From: Ascaphus truei
Taxonomy: Eukaryota > Chordata > Amphibia > Anura > Ascaphidae
DNA: 64,000 nt
Assembly (NCBI GenBank): GCA_036426205.1
Contig: CM071570.1
Coordinates: 56,705,926-56,769,925 of the forward strand
Direction of reading: 5' to 3'
Part shown: piece by piece, positions 35,286 to 47,623 of the stretch
Layout of the letters: each line of letters begins with the position of its first letter
How positions within the stretch are numbered: the stretch's first letter is position 1
Notes under the pieces: generated by a model
The model's input: the letters and a program-made list of their open reading frames with translations, nothing else
Databases searched by the model: none
Told to the model about the DNA's origin: nothing
Made by a program: the position numbers and the translations under genes

Positions 35286-35976
35286 CCTGCTGGCCTTCGT
35301 ACCAATCGTGTGCCTCAAAAAAAATAAACACACTTTTAAATAAATACACCCCCCTTTCCTTCCCCCCCCTAACACATACAGTACAATAATGGACAAAATG
35401 ACTATTATCCACATATGGATAATAGTGCATTTGCCCATTTAAAAAAACTAACAACTCCCCACCCTTCACCCATTCTTGGTTACAGTGGGTACATCATGCT
35501 CATATAATATGGGCAGGATTTACCACTATGCAAGAAATGGGGAAGGATAAAAAACAGGCCCTAATGAAAAACATCACATACAGTAGCTAAAAAAACACCA
35601 GCACATTGCAAAATAAAACACACCACAACTAGCAAAATAAACTATCCCATAGCCAATTAAATAGAGAACAAATGCCAATAAAACAATTAAATGATGCACA
35701 GTGGCACATCATGCCCATCATTGAACACTATTTCATCAATGGTCAACCTAAAAAAAACAATCACAAACAATCCAATTGCATCAAAACAAGAAAAACTAAA
35801 AACAAATAAAGAAGTAAACGAACTATTACTACCAATCAATTAATCCAATCAAATAAATACCACATTAACAATTAAACACCAAAAAACAAAACGCATTAAT
35901 AAATAATGATGAAAGCTCAAAGTAAACACCATCAAACATAATCTAAACTAACAAAAGAAGCACTACTAAAAAACAA
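35286..35976. other. AT/A-rich tail of B, no gene recognised
   Basis: Low-complexity aaaataaaacacacc-type sequence. Matches 46935-47623. Confidence 0.4.
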
Positions 35977-35997
35977 AAGAGATATATATATGTGGTA

Positions 35998-35999
35998 TG

Positions 36000-36064
<65 letters not shown>

Positions 36065-36072
36065 GTGTGTTT

Positions 36073-36116
<44 letters not shown>
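35998..36116. repeat. (GT)n microsatellite
   Basis: Inverted counterpart of the (CA)n at 30349-30468, with the same interruptions shifted by small length changes. Confidence 0.95.
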
Positions 36117-36118
<2 letters not shown>

Positions 36119-36298
36119 AAAGGAGTGCTAGTGGGCGTGGCTAAATGTATACAACAAAAAACAAACAGTGATGCCCAAAGCTAATTCCAAGTTGGCAGGT
36201 CAGTTTAATTTTGCTAGATTACAACAGGTCCAATGCAGATCACTCTTCCTGTAATTATACAAGTAAATAAGAATTTTAACCCAGGGAGTGTTAGGACC

Positions 36299-36330
36299 TG
36301 CTGACGGTCATGCCTTGAAAGTGGCAACAG
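36299..36330 (+). ncRNA. Hammerhead-like motif at a foldback centre (degenerate)
   Basis: ctgacggtcatgccttgaaa, then gtggcaacagg. ctgacgg is close to CTGANGA, gg.tcatg.cc can form a short stem II, and gaaa is intact. The flanking cctg and cagg could close a third helix. It lies between the inverted gtttggccaaaggg blocks. Probably an inactive relic. Confidence 0.35.
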
Positions 36331-36485
36331 GCTTAAGACTGTTTGGCCAAAGGGTTAAACTAAATGACCATTTTTCAAGACAATATATGTATAGCACTGT
36401 GTATTTTGTCACATTTGGAAGAGTGCTGGGCATCTTTGTTTGTTTTTTGTTGTATAAATTTAGCCACGCCCACTATATATATAAC

Positions 36486-36942
36486 GCAAAGTAAATAGAT
36501 TGGGTTATGGGGTTCCAATTTTAGTATAACTTTTTAAATTAACATATAGATATAATCAATCAATACTTATGCTGTAACATAAGCCAAGGGTGAGAAATTG
36601 ATTCCCTAATAGGCGCTACTAACCCTCTGCAGCTTATGAATAAAAACACAAGATTCCCAACAAGCTCTGAGAAACCCCAAACATTACCACATTATACCAC
36701 ATTATACACATATATATATATAATGTGTGTAATGTTTGGGGTTTCTCAGAGCTTGTTGGGAATCTGTGTGTTTATTCATAAGCTGCAGGAAGGAGGTTAG
36801 TAGCGCCTTAGGGAATCAATTTCTCACCCTTGCTTATGTTGACAGCATAAAGTATTGATTATTAATATCTATATGTTATAATTTAAAAAGTTATACTAAA
36901 AAATGGAACCCCATAACCCAATCTATTTACTTTGCGTTTTTA
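36486..36942. repeat. Inverted-copy palindrome (counterpart of 29517-29981)
   Basis: Same arms and AT core with small deletions (taacatataga for tataacatataga, aaccctctgcagc for a longer form). Confidence 0.85.
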
Positions 36943-38602
36943 AAAATATACATAGTATGATGTCATGAAAGGATCCTAAGGGACAAGAGAAAAAGTGTGA
37001 AGGAGGAGCAGCTAATAGGTATTATAAAATTCATTTATATCCATGTCCTCATTTAGACTATTTAGTATCATGGTGTTAAACGAGTAGATCCAAAAGGTCT
37101 CACATTGTGCTAACTTTTGTTCTCTATGTCACATTTTCTATCCGATCTAATATCTCTATAAAAAAGAATATATATATAAGAAATTTATATAGTACAACTT
37201 TTCTAATATAACTTATATTATTTTAATAATCAATCGTTTATGTGTCAACGTAAACTGGAATCAAAAGTGTATAACACAATAATAGTTTTAAATTAATGAT
37301 TATTAATGAATTGATTTTGTATAATGAATTGAAATGTACATCTATACTGCTAGATACAGGTTCCCAAATGAATAGTGTCATTTGGATTAATTGCTACTTT
37401 GCAAATTGTAATTGTGTTGATTGTTTAAGAAACAGTATGTTCTTATTAGTGGGTCCTTAGGATGGAAATGTATAACTTGGGGGATTTAATATATCTGTGA
37501 ACAAAAATATCAATTAATTTTTTATAGTGAGATGTATTTCTTTAATATTGATATTTTATGTTTATAAATTGTGATCTGCTACAGTATGTTATAGGAGAAT
37601 TTGTAATGTGATATATTTTAATTAATTATGTTCATAATTACTACTAAAATCTATCTATCAAGTTATACTCTTCACTATACACTGACACATAGTATAACTG
37701 ATGGAACTACATACAGTACTCACACAAGCATAACCTGACAGCACTAACACTGAGATGGTCAGGTTATGTTTTGTGTCAGTGCATACAGGTTAAAATTTGA
37801 ATTTCTTTCTTATTGCGGCCTTTGACAGTTAGAGGTAAATCTGTCTCCAACCCCCAGTCAGGATGGCCACCCCTGTCCAATATATTCTGGATACCAGCCA
37901 GTTTCCAGCTCTGTATGTTTTCCTTTTTGTCCCAATGGGATATATCAGCTTGCTCCCATAGTGGAACTAATTTTCAGGGAATAGCCAAGGGGAAATTTTA
38001 TTTACATGATTTCCATATATTTATGGTGAAGTTAATGGTTCAGGAGAGTGATCTGAATGATATATTTGTTCATTGAATACAACCTTGGGGGGAAGGGGCG
38101 GACAAGGTGAATAAACACACAGATACCCAGCAAGCTCTGAAACCCCCCCAAATTACCCTATTATGTGATATATATATAATATATATATATATACTATATA
38201 TATAATATATATATTATATATATGTCAAAAGGGGTGCTATTGGGCGTGGCAAATATATAACAAGAAACAAAGAAGCCCAAAGCTACATCCAAATGACAAA
38301 AAACACAGTTAAATACCTATATATTCTCTTTAAAAAAGGTAATTTAGTTTACCCTTTGGCCAAAACATGGTCTCAGTGTTTTGGAGGTTAGTGGATATGT
38401 GGTCATTTTGAGGGGTTTTCAGAGCTGCGGGTATCTGTGTGTTTGTTAACCTTATCCAGCTGGTCTCCACTGTTTTTGGAGTTAGTGCTCCTCCCCCCAG
38501 GGTTTAAGCTCACCCTCCCCACTTCCCAATTAGCAGGTCAGTTTCATTTTGTTGGGTTGTGACCGATCCAATGTTGATCATTCTTCCTCTAATTATAGAG
38601 GT

Positions 38603-39059
38603 TGTTGCAGGGTAAATGCAACTACACACTCAGGTTCTTTGGATAAGGCTTATTTATTTCGCTTAAATTATACAGCCACACAAAACAAAAATAGCTTTTC
38701 ATCAGCAAACAAAAGAAAAAAATGGCTTTTTCTTCAGCAGACAAAACAAAACAGTTTCTCTTTAGTAGACAGTTGTAAAAATAAGGCAGTACCCTTTTCT
38801 ATGCAGGAGACAGACAGTTCATAATTCATGCATTTGCTAACAGACCGTGATCAGTAATTCTCTTCAGTAACTTCTCCTCTCTCCTCAACAGCAGCCCCAT
38901 GTGTCTACAGCTGGGGTTTTTAAACAACACCTTGATTAGGCAGCTGGGATTCAACTAATTGTCCTGAGGTTCCAGCTGAAGTAACCTAGTCACTGCTGCA
39001 TTGCAGACTAAACATTGTCTGCCAGGCATATAGATGGTGGCTTTATTTACCCTGTCACA
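38603..39059 (-). mobile_element. Solo LTR, inverted copy
   Basis: Reverse complement of 27363-27823 with the same 5-bp flanks (GAGGT on both sides). It is 4 bp shorter. Identical target duplications show that it was copied together with segment A, not inserted independently. Confidence 0.75.
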
Positions 39060-39281
39060 GAGGTAATAGAATATTAACTCAGGTAGTGTAAGGAACTGCT
39101 AATGGTCATGTCTTGATGTGGCAGCAGGCTTAAAAAGCTGGCCAATTGGTTAAACTAAATTACCCTTTTACAAGAGAATATATGGTATTTCACTATGTAT
39201 TTTTTCATATTGGATGTAGCTTTGGGCTTCTTTGTTTCTTATGTATACATTTAGCCCGCTCAATGCACTCCTTTTGACACT

Positions 39282-39323
<42 letters not shown>

Positions 39324-39544
39324 TATATATTATATATAGGATTATATATATATAGTATCTAAGTGTCAAAAGGATATTAATATATGTATTAAGTGTCAAA
39401 GTGATATATATATATATATACCATAATACTGAGTTTAAGTTATGGTGAGTAAAAAAGTGACAAAAACCCTATATATATACACTAATATATATATATATTT
39501 GGGGGGTTTTCAGAGCTTGCTGGGTATCTGTGGTGTATTAACCT

Positions 39545-39930
39545 TCTCCAATTGCAAAAGTATTTTAGCTTCCGCACTCACAGATATTTGGTGTTTTATA
39601 GCATATCCCTACAAACATTTTCTTATACATACACCCAAGCTGAATTCTATCCACAAGGTCTCACATTTTCATCATTCCTTCAAAGCATCTTCCCTTATAA
39701 TAGGGTTAGATCCGGTTTAACATATAGTATGAGAAAAATATATTATAAGCATGTCCCACCTTACAGTGTATCTTCATTGCTTGATCTTTCTGAAAAAAGA
39801 AAACCCTCTAAAAGAACTGCCCAGTCAGGAGTTTCATCCCACCATGTTCAGTAATGCCTATGATATCATACTGCTCCCTTGCAGCTATTAATTCAAGATC
39901 CCCATTTTATCTGTCAGGCTTCTTGCACTA
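39545..39930 (-). pseudogene. CR1 endonuclease fragment, inverted copy
   Basis: Minus-strand equivalent of 26440-26870; conserved words such as TETWW and the GICYKTPN block are recognisable but broken by extra frameshifts. Confidence 0.65.
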
Positions 39931-40169
39931 CTGTAGCAAGCATGATTAAAGTTGGTTTTCAGGCTTACTATTCTTTAGGGTTTCTTCCTTTGCGCCAACT
40001 GGTTTAGTCTTTAGAAGTTTTGTAGTATTATCTGTATTACTATGAGTGTCTCAATGCTTGTCAACTCGCATTTCCCCATTCTACCTCCATAACCCCTTGT
40101 TTCCTCATCTATTCTATTTAGTTCATTATATGTTTCATTCCCCTATCATATCTTATTTTGAACTTAGGA

Positions 40170-41060
40170 CGACCCCTCCCCCCCTTTGTTGGCATTTTTT
40201 ATTAATATTTTTGAATTTTTGTTAATTTTGTAGTGCATCTTAGTTAGATTTTGTTTTATTCTACTTTCTCTTTTTTCTAATTCCTCAAAATCTTTGTTCA
40301 CAAGCTGATGAAAGTTTTTACAAAGTTTACATTGCTTTGATTTGGAAATAATGTGGATTTTCTTTTCAACTTAGTATTTTATTACATGTTTGAAGAACTT
40401 TTCCATCTGGTGTTATTAGAAATTAGTATACAGTATTTGACTCCAGCATGTTTTTATAGCTAGTTCTAATATATTTGTTTAAATGAATGTATAGATTGAA
40501 TGAATTATGTTTACAATTTGGAGCACAGTGTAAACCTTTTTGTAGACCTTTTGTTCCTGTTCCGTTAATGTGGAGTACTCAGATTGAAATTCCTGTCGTT
40601 TTTAGTGGGCTTGTATTTTGTGGTCTTTCTCCCCTCCCCTGCTTCCTCGCCTGTAACGGAATCACATTTCCCTTCGCAAGGGGGATCCCGCACATTTGAT
40701 TGTGCCCACTAGGGAGTTTCTTAATTCTTCTCTCCACTTGTGTTCCTGCCCCTTTCTAAAGAAGTATGTTGTTCTGCTATTGCCTATATTTTCAGATTCG
40801 TATCATGTCTACTGACTTTTATATGATTGTTTGTCTTTTTCCACATCTCTTTTTTTATTGTAGTTATAGTGTTATATATTGGATATTCTTCTTTTCGTCT
40901 GTTATTTATATTGATCCTATAGCGATCTTAATTTTCCTCTGTAATCTTCACTCTTTTTGTAAAAAGTATTTTTTTCTGGAATTTTGTTCATTCATGTTCC
41001 GGTTAGAAGATCTATTTTTACCTTTAAAATCTCTCTCTCTATTCTATGTTAGCAGATAGG
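40170..41060 (-). pseudogene. PLE N-terminal remnant, inverted copy
   Basis: Minus-strand equivalent of 25320-26215. The TLTEQEQKGLQKG segment is broken by one-base changes that are absent from the A copy. Confidence 0.65.
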
Positions 41061-41101
41061 AGGGAAATAGGAGGGAACATGATGACTTACCAAACATACC
41101 C

Positions 41102-41640
41102 CTGAGGAAGAAGGAACTGCTTTGAAATGTGAAGGGTTGCCGGGGGTCCAGCATCAGGTGCACAGTGAATCACGGAGGAGGCTGGAAGATGCCGGCTGGA
41201 ATGGTGAGAGCTTCGGTCAACGAGACGAGACGATTCAAGTGATGGAGCTGGTTTTGTTTAATACTCATCTATGTGAGTGTAAACCTGATGCATACCTGAT
41301 TCTTTACATAAAGTTGGACTTTTTATGAAAAGGCTTCGGAAATCATCTGTGGCTGTGTGGGAGCAGAGGAGTGAAGGAAACCTTTATGTGCTGGGCAACT
41401 TACACGTAAGTGCATACCATCACCAGTATAATCTTTCATGTTGCATGAACTTGCTTCCCCATTATTTTTTTCTTTTCTTTTAATTTTTGGAGGGTGCCAG
41501 CTGAATTTCCTGGACTTTATTTCATCAAGAACTGGGAACAGTTCTTTTCTTCAAGCAGCACCCAGATTCACTTAATTATTGTTAGATGCTTAGTTATTTA
41601 GGCGCTTCCTTTTTTGTGTTGTATTAATCTCCAGGCCTTT
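41102..41640 (+). mobile_element. PLE terminal-repeat-like region, inverted copy
   Basis: Plus-strand equivalent of 24720-25270, beginning with the hammerhead-like cctgaggaag...gaaatgtg at 41101-41135. Confidence 0.45.
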
Positions 41641-42883
41641 ATGTCACTTCTGCTGTTTGAGCTCCGTTCCGAGTCTTAGTCTGTGTCAGCCTCCTTTGTT
41701 CTTGTGTCATGGCGTCGCTTCTTTGTGTGCTCTTTTTGTGTGAAGAACGATGACACTTCAATTTTGTTTGATTCTTGGGTGCCCATGCTGCTATTTCTCA
41801 GGAGGTCAGTTGCTGCTGGGTTTTTGTGTGTGTGTGGTAATTCCTTTCTGAGTTGGCCTGCAGGGATTGACTCTTAACTGCTGTCGCTTACCTTGGACTT
41901 TTCAAAATTTCAAAAATTAGAGCTGTCCATGTTAGAATGGTACATTCATTCACCCCTTGACTCTGGACATTTTCTTTTACTGCATTAAGCTACGGGTTAC
42001 TCTGCTCAGGTTGACTGATCACCTTGCTCAGTCGGACGCTAAGAACTCAATGTGGTCATGTTTGGGGTTTCTCTGATCTTGTTGGGAATCTGTGTGTTTA
42101 TTAACTATGTGCAGTTGGTCTCAGCTGCTTTTGGGAGGGTAGTGGCTCCTCCCCCTCCAAGGTTTAAGCTTGCCCCTCCCCACATTCCAAGTTTGCAGGT
42201 CAGTTTCATTTTGACATGTTATGACCTGCTGACGGTCATGCCTTGAAGGTGGCAGCAGGCTTAAGATGCTTTGGCCAAAGGGTTAAACTAAATGACCCTA
42301 TTTCAAGAGAATATATAGTTATTGCACTGTGTATTTTTGTCACATTGGAAGTAGCTTTGGGCATCTTTGTTTGTTTTTTTTTGCTTATGAATAAAATAAG
42401 TATTCTTATAAATATCATAGAATATGCATAGTGGAACAGTCCATGAAAAACATTATATGCAAAATAAATGTATTAACAGCCCGATGTTGTGTGGGTTAAT
42501 ATGAACCAAGCCTCATCTGAATCACATGGAGCACTATGTAGGGAGAACTATGTCAAACCTTTTGCTCTCTGATTGTGGACTTTTCGTAAAATAAATCCTC
42601 CGCCGAGTAGGCACGACCTTCCCGTGGCTCCGTGCTGTGAAGTCGGTTGGTCTCTCCACACTGGCTGAAGATAAAGTGATACTGTCGATGAAGTCAATGG
42701 GTTTTTGGACTGCATTAATGCCTGTCCGTTCCGGTCACGTGCCTCAGTCCCATGCAAAAGTAGATTGGTAAAGGTGAAAAAAGGCTGAGCACAGCAGAAA
42801 AAATTGAGCTTGAGGCAATTAAAATCAAAAGGTTTTATTAGGCATATGAGCCAACTACAAAGAACAAAGAACAAACAAGATCC

Positions 42884-42917
42884 CCTGACGCGTTTCCTGC
42901 CTGTGGTGCTTTTTCAT
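42884..42917 (-). ncRNA. Hammerhead-like 3' half (GAAACGCGTC)
   Basis: On the minus strand ggaaacgcgtcagggg follows a short hairpin-like caccacaggcagg. GAAACGCGTC is the form expected for a PLE hammerhead with a tiny stem III and a GTC cleavage site. The upstream CTGANGA box is degraded (ctatgaa). The first copy (about 31300) has lost a base here. Confidence 0.4.
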
Positions 42918-43504
42918 AGAGTGTGCTCACCCTTTTTTCACCTATACCAATGCTGTCAACATAAGCAGGATCAAAAGTGGTATAATACAATAATAATTAG
43001 CAATTAATAATTATTAATGAATTGATTTTGCATAATGAATTGAATTTGTACATTTGTACATTTATACTGCCAAATTAACAATCTTTTTCTTTTATTGGGG
43101 ACTTGCAATTGGGATACAAAAAACAAGAACATTGTAAAATAAACAGTGAAGTCATAGGCACATGACTGCGGATTGTACAAGTCAACTCCAATAAACATTT
43201 TTCTATACTGCCAAATTAATAGTGTAATTTCGATAAATTGCTACTTTGGGAATTGTAATTATGTGTGATTGTTTTTAGATACAGTATGTTCTTTAATAGT
43301 GTGTCCTTAGGATGAAAATGTATAACTTGGGTAATTTAATATACTGTATCTGTGAACAAAACACTTTTTTTTTTATAGTGGCATGAATTTGTTTAATATT
43401 GTATATTTTTATGTTCTGTATGAATTGGGATCAGTTATGTGTATAGGAGAATTTGAGATGTGATAGATTTTAATTAACTATTTCATAATTACCTCAAATC
43501 TGTG

Positions 43505-44700
43505 TATGTTTAGCCGGGTTCACCTGGTGCCCCCTTACCTGCTGGCTGTTGCGGGGACCCCCGTGCTCTGCCGGGGAGCTGAGGGGGCGATCACGTCGCA
43601 AGGGGCTTCCGGCTGTCTCAGTTACAGGGCACTGCCATGTTTTTCGTGTCCGCACATGTGTGGAGTGTCACGCCTGCACAGAAGATGTCCGGTGGCCATT
43701 ACAGAGAGGGAGATATGGCAGAGGTGGCTATCCGTAAGGCAGGGACCTCCTAAGGTTGCGCATGCGCAGAGCAGCAACAGCCAATGCAAGCTCACGCATG
43801 CTCAGTGCAGATTGCGCACGCGGCCCCAATGATAGAAGGCTCTATGGGGAACTACAACACCCAGCAGCCACTGGGGCTGCTAACCATGTGATGCCAGGGA
43901 GCCAATGGAAGAGCCAGATTCTCCTGCTGCAGAAGGATAGATTTTGCGTGCAGGGAAGAGGAAGTCAGTAGGAGCTGGTACACGGATAGGGGAGGGTGTA
44001 AATGTACATAGAGATAAGTAGCCTCTGCACTAGGCCAGAGACCACCCTAGGCCCCAGCTAGGCCCTACTCATCCTAGGTTGTGGCTGCTGTAGGGAAGGC
44101 CCCTTCAGTTAGAGATCCTGCCCACTAGTGGTGTATAAGTTCAGGGACACAGTTGCAGTGCTGCGAAACCCTGACAAGTGTGGTCTGGGACCAGCCCTAC
44201 CTCACTAAAGATAGAGACTATCTGTATGGTGAATTTGCTCAGAGGGAGACTATCCCACCAGGAGGAGGACACCATCGCTGAGGCGCTGGACGCAGATGGA
44301 TCCTTGTTCTGTTGTTCTGCTATACCCAGGTGCAGGAGCCTCGGGCAGGTATACACCAAGTGCACCAACAATACACCTCATCTAGTTGGCAGCGCTGTCT
44401 CACACTTAGGTGGGGTTGTGGGGTTCTTGGGACTCTTGCGACACTGGTGTGGGGTTGCGGCCCAGTGAGGTCAGTGTTACAGAGTGACACTCAAGCTGTT
44501 GATGTTATATTGTGATATGTTATTCTGCTGCATATAGTAAACTGTTATACATAATGTGGTGTATGTGGTTACTGTATGTGGGTCCTGTGTCAGGGGTATT
44601 CTACACTCTAGGATCCTGCACAGGTGGAGGCGCTGTAAGTACGTTCCAGGATATACTCTAGGTTCCCATCTTCGGAGGCTCAGGCCTACTGTGAGCCTGA
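43505..44700 (+). mobile_element. LTR-like retroelement fragment in B, second copy
   Basis: Equivalent of 31886-33060. It contains the GC-rich 5' part, then ggaccagccctacctcacta, ccaagtgcaccaacaataca and ccaggtgcaggagcc-like blocks related to 1-370. No coding domain recognised. Confidence 0.4.
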
Positions 44701-44702
44701 TT

Positions 44703-45029
44703 CCAATAGAGGAGAGAAATGGCAGAGCACAACCGGAATCATCCAAAAAAGAGAATTAGGAGGGAAGTGCGTTATCCATAAAAATATTTAATAGTCATGG
44801 AGGGAAAAAAGGCAAGGCATTACCCTACCAACATGTTTCATGCTACACAGAGCATTTTATCAAGGCTCTTGCCTTGATAAAGTGCTCTGTGTAGCACGAA
44901 ACATGTTGGTAGGGTAATGCCTTTTTTTCCTCCTGACTATTAAATCTTTTTTTTTGGATAACGCACTTTCCTCCTAATTCTCTGTTTTGAATGATTCCGA
45001 TTGTGCTCTGCCATTTCTCTCCTCTATTG
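44703..45029. repeat. Palindrome (~160-bp arms) centred on two hammerhead-like motifs
   Basis: The left arm begins ccaatagaggagagaaatgg and the right arm ends ccatttctctcctctattg. Inward, the arms run through ggataacgcac/gtgcgttatcc to acatgtttc/gaaacatgt. The two hammerhead-like motifs face each other across a centre of about 8 bp (ctcttgcc). Confidence 0.85.
44873..44910 (+). ncRNA. Hammerhead-ribozyme-like motif with intact stem II
   Basis: ttgataaa (two or so changes from CTGATGA) is followed by a perfect 5-bp stem GTGCT/AGCAC at 44882-44886 and 44893-44897 with loop CTGTGT. GAAA follows directly at 44898-44901 and then catgttgg. Order and spacing match a hammerhead; the changed core and the catgttgg side (expected like cgtgtc) suggest no activity. 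The inverted twin is at about 44826-44866. Confidence 0.45.
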
Positions 45030-46235
45030 CAATCTATCTCCAAGGACGGAGGCACACCTTGAAGGTCTGGTAGGATCAACATGGACGCTGTAGCAGACTC
45101 ATGAGTGTTTTTTGCTTGCTACATGGTCATATTATTCTACAAAGGGATTAGGGTATTGTTCATTGGGGTGATCATTAACCTTTGGGTTCCTGGACAATAT
45201 GAGTGCCATCTATGCTGGTTTACCAACTTGGATACCACACCCAGTATCCCCTACAATCAAGATTACATCCCAGACCTCACATAGGATTCATCATCTTTAT
45301 ACCATTATTATCACAGCTGTATACGGTTCTTAGCACCACGCATTATACTTTTGTCTACTATGAGCCTGACAGGAATTGCACCACACCTGCTAATACACGT
45401 ACTGTAGATTTACCCACATGGTCCCTATCTGCGATTGGGGGTGGGGGGGAAGTGTGTTACATATGGATAGATTGAAAACGGTAGCCTTTGGGTTACAGTC
45501 TATGTATAGATATGTAACACCCCTATCCCTCCCCTATCCCTCCCCCTCCCCCTCCTCCTCCCCCCTAAGGGATATTTGCTGGTATATAGGGTATTGTGGT
45601 GCTATCGTGCTCACCTGTTTGTTCTCTGCGATGGTAGGGAGTTTTGGGGTACAAGATTGCCTTTGTGGGTGCAGAGCCTCCACCTTTAGGGCTCCTGCCA
45701 TAGACAGGAATTCATCCCCACAGGAACATCCTTAGATATAGTGAAGACTCTGGAGTGCCAGCCTTAGTACACAGGTTTATTTGGGGTAACAGGATACATA
45801 CTGTAGCACAGTTCCTTCATGGCAAGAGAGATACACCCCCCCCCCCTGGACCCAACTTTTCCCAGGGTAGATGCCATCTCACAGCTTGCCTTTTTCTCCT
45901 CTTAGCATGGCTCCAAACCCAGGGGTATCATACCTTCCCTGGGCAGAATAGGACTAGGCATCCCAGGGACTCGAAGCTCACAGGCTAGTATGGACATCCC
46001 TTACCCCATAAGGGGCAAAACAGGACTCCACTAGCCCAAGGCTAGGACTTGAACAGAACACAGCAAAAAGGGAGGGCCCCTACCTTTTATACCTGGGTAG
46101 TGGTTAATCCCTCTACCCCAGTATCTGGGCAGAACTAGATGACTCGCAGGCATCACACCTCTATACATGTGACCCAGCTAGTATCCTCCCAGGCAGGCAG
46201 GGCCTGCAACAGAAACTTAGGGGGATATGCACTAA

Positions 46236-46485
46236 CTATAAAGGAAAAACAACCGCTCATCCAAATATGTAATGAATATACTTGTAAGATGACCAAAGGT
46301 GCTCTGAGGGATATATAACTTGTATATCTGGGTTGATCCAAAGAAAAGATCAAAAAGGTTCCCTCACAGTTGAGCACTCAATGTATGGAGTGCAGTACGT
46401 AGTCTACGTACTGCACTCCATACATTGAGTGCTCAACTGTGAGGGGACCTTTTTGATCCTTTCTTTGGATCAACCCAGATATACA
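46236..46485 (+). mobile_element. Foldback insertion with 15-bp target duplication (second copy)
   Basis: GGGGATATGCACTAA at 46221-46235 and 46486-46500. About 85 bp of unique sequence is followed by a palindrome (arms about 46322-46399 and 46405-46483, cleanest at tgagcactcaatgtatggag). The right arm abuts the right duplication. No coding capacity. Confidence 0.8.
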
Positions 46486-46837
46486 GGGGATATGCACTAA
46501 GCAGTGATAACTGCTTTTATGACCGATAAATGGCTTTTAAAACCGATACTGCTGGCTGTGCAATTCACTAAGCAGTGATAACAGCGCTTTATCAGCCTTA
46601 AATGGCATTTTTTCAGCCATGGGGAAAGCATACGTCCGATCAGGTAAAAACCGGCAAACGCGCCTTTTTTTGCCAGACAGCAGGATTCACAAAGCTGTGA
46701 TAAGTCAATTGTGATTTAAAAGCACACCAGATTTTTGCACCAGGTAAAGGCTGGCGCAAAAAGGCTGGAGACAGTCAAAAAAGCATTGTTTACCTTTTTG
46801 TCAGCACACCATTAATACAACAGGCCGGCGGGTGTCC

Positions 46838-46930
46838 CCGGGTAATCCCCGCAGGAGTCTGTGGGCCCTCGGGTGATCCCCGCAGGAGTCCGAGGCCCTC
46901 GGGTGATCCCCACGAGAGTCCGGAGTTCCC
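46838..46930. repeat. ~33-bp GC-rich tandem repeat, second copy
   Basis: Equivalent of 35180-35285. Confidence 0.75.
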
Positions 46931-47623
46931 TGCTGGCCTTCGGTACCAATCGTGTGCCTCAAAAAAAATAAACAACACTTTTAAATAAATACACCCCCCT
47001 TTCTCCCCCTAACACATACAGTACAATAATGGACAAAATGACTATTATCCACATATGGATAATAGTGCATTTGCCCATTTAAAATACAACTACCCCCACC
47101 CTTCACCCATTCATTGGTACAGTGGGTACATCATGCTCATATAATATGGGCATGATTTACCACTATAGCAAGAAATGGGGAAGGAATAAAAAAACAGGCC
47201 CTAATGAAAAACATCACATACAGTAGCTAAAAAAAACACAGCACATTGCAAAATAAAACACACCACATAGCAAAATAAAACATCCCATAGCCAATTAAAT
47301 AGAGAACAAATGCCAATAAAACAATTAAATGGCACAGTGGGCACATCATGCCCATCATTGAACACTATGTCAGTCAATGGTCAACCTAAAAAAAACAATC
47401 ACAAACAAGATCCAATGCAATCAAAACAATGAGAAACTAAAAACAAATAAAGAAGTAAACAGAACTAAATTACTACCAATCAATTAATCCAATCCAAATA
47501 AATACCACAATTAACAATTAAAACACCAAAACAAAACCATTAATAAATAAATGAATGAAAGCTCAAAGTAAACACCATCAAACATAATCTAACTACCAAA
47601 AAGAAGCCACTACTAAAAAGCAA

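Larger units (their letters stand above)
30485..35976 (+). repeat. Segment B, first copy (error-rich)
   Basis: Recurs in the same orientation at 42051-47623. This copy is about 80 bp shorter, with many scattered one-base deletions relative to the second. For example, atgccttccg here reads atgcctgtccg there, and cctgagcgtttcc reads cctgacgcgtttcc. Palindromes that are clean in the second copy (44703-45029) are ragged here. Confidence 0.85.
35981..42050 (-). repeat. Segment A', inverted copy of A (error-rich)
   Basis: Reverse complement of 24316-30484, about 100 bp shorter. Differences are mostly single-base deletions: ggcctttgac for ggccctttgac, gtaaatctgtc for gtaaattctgtc, ctctgtatg for ctctcgtatg. 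The left joint is gagatatatatatgtgg after B; the right joint is aactcaa|tgtggtcatg before the second B. Confidence 0.85.
42051..47623 (+). repeat. Segment B, second copy (cleaner)
   Basis: Direct copy of 30485-35976. The internal palindromes and both 15-bp target duplications are intact, so I take this as the reference B sequence. It ends in tactaaaaagcaa, after which unique sequence begins. Confidence 0.85.
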
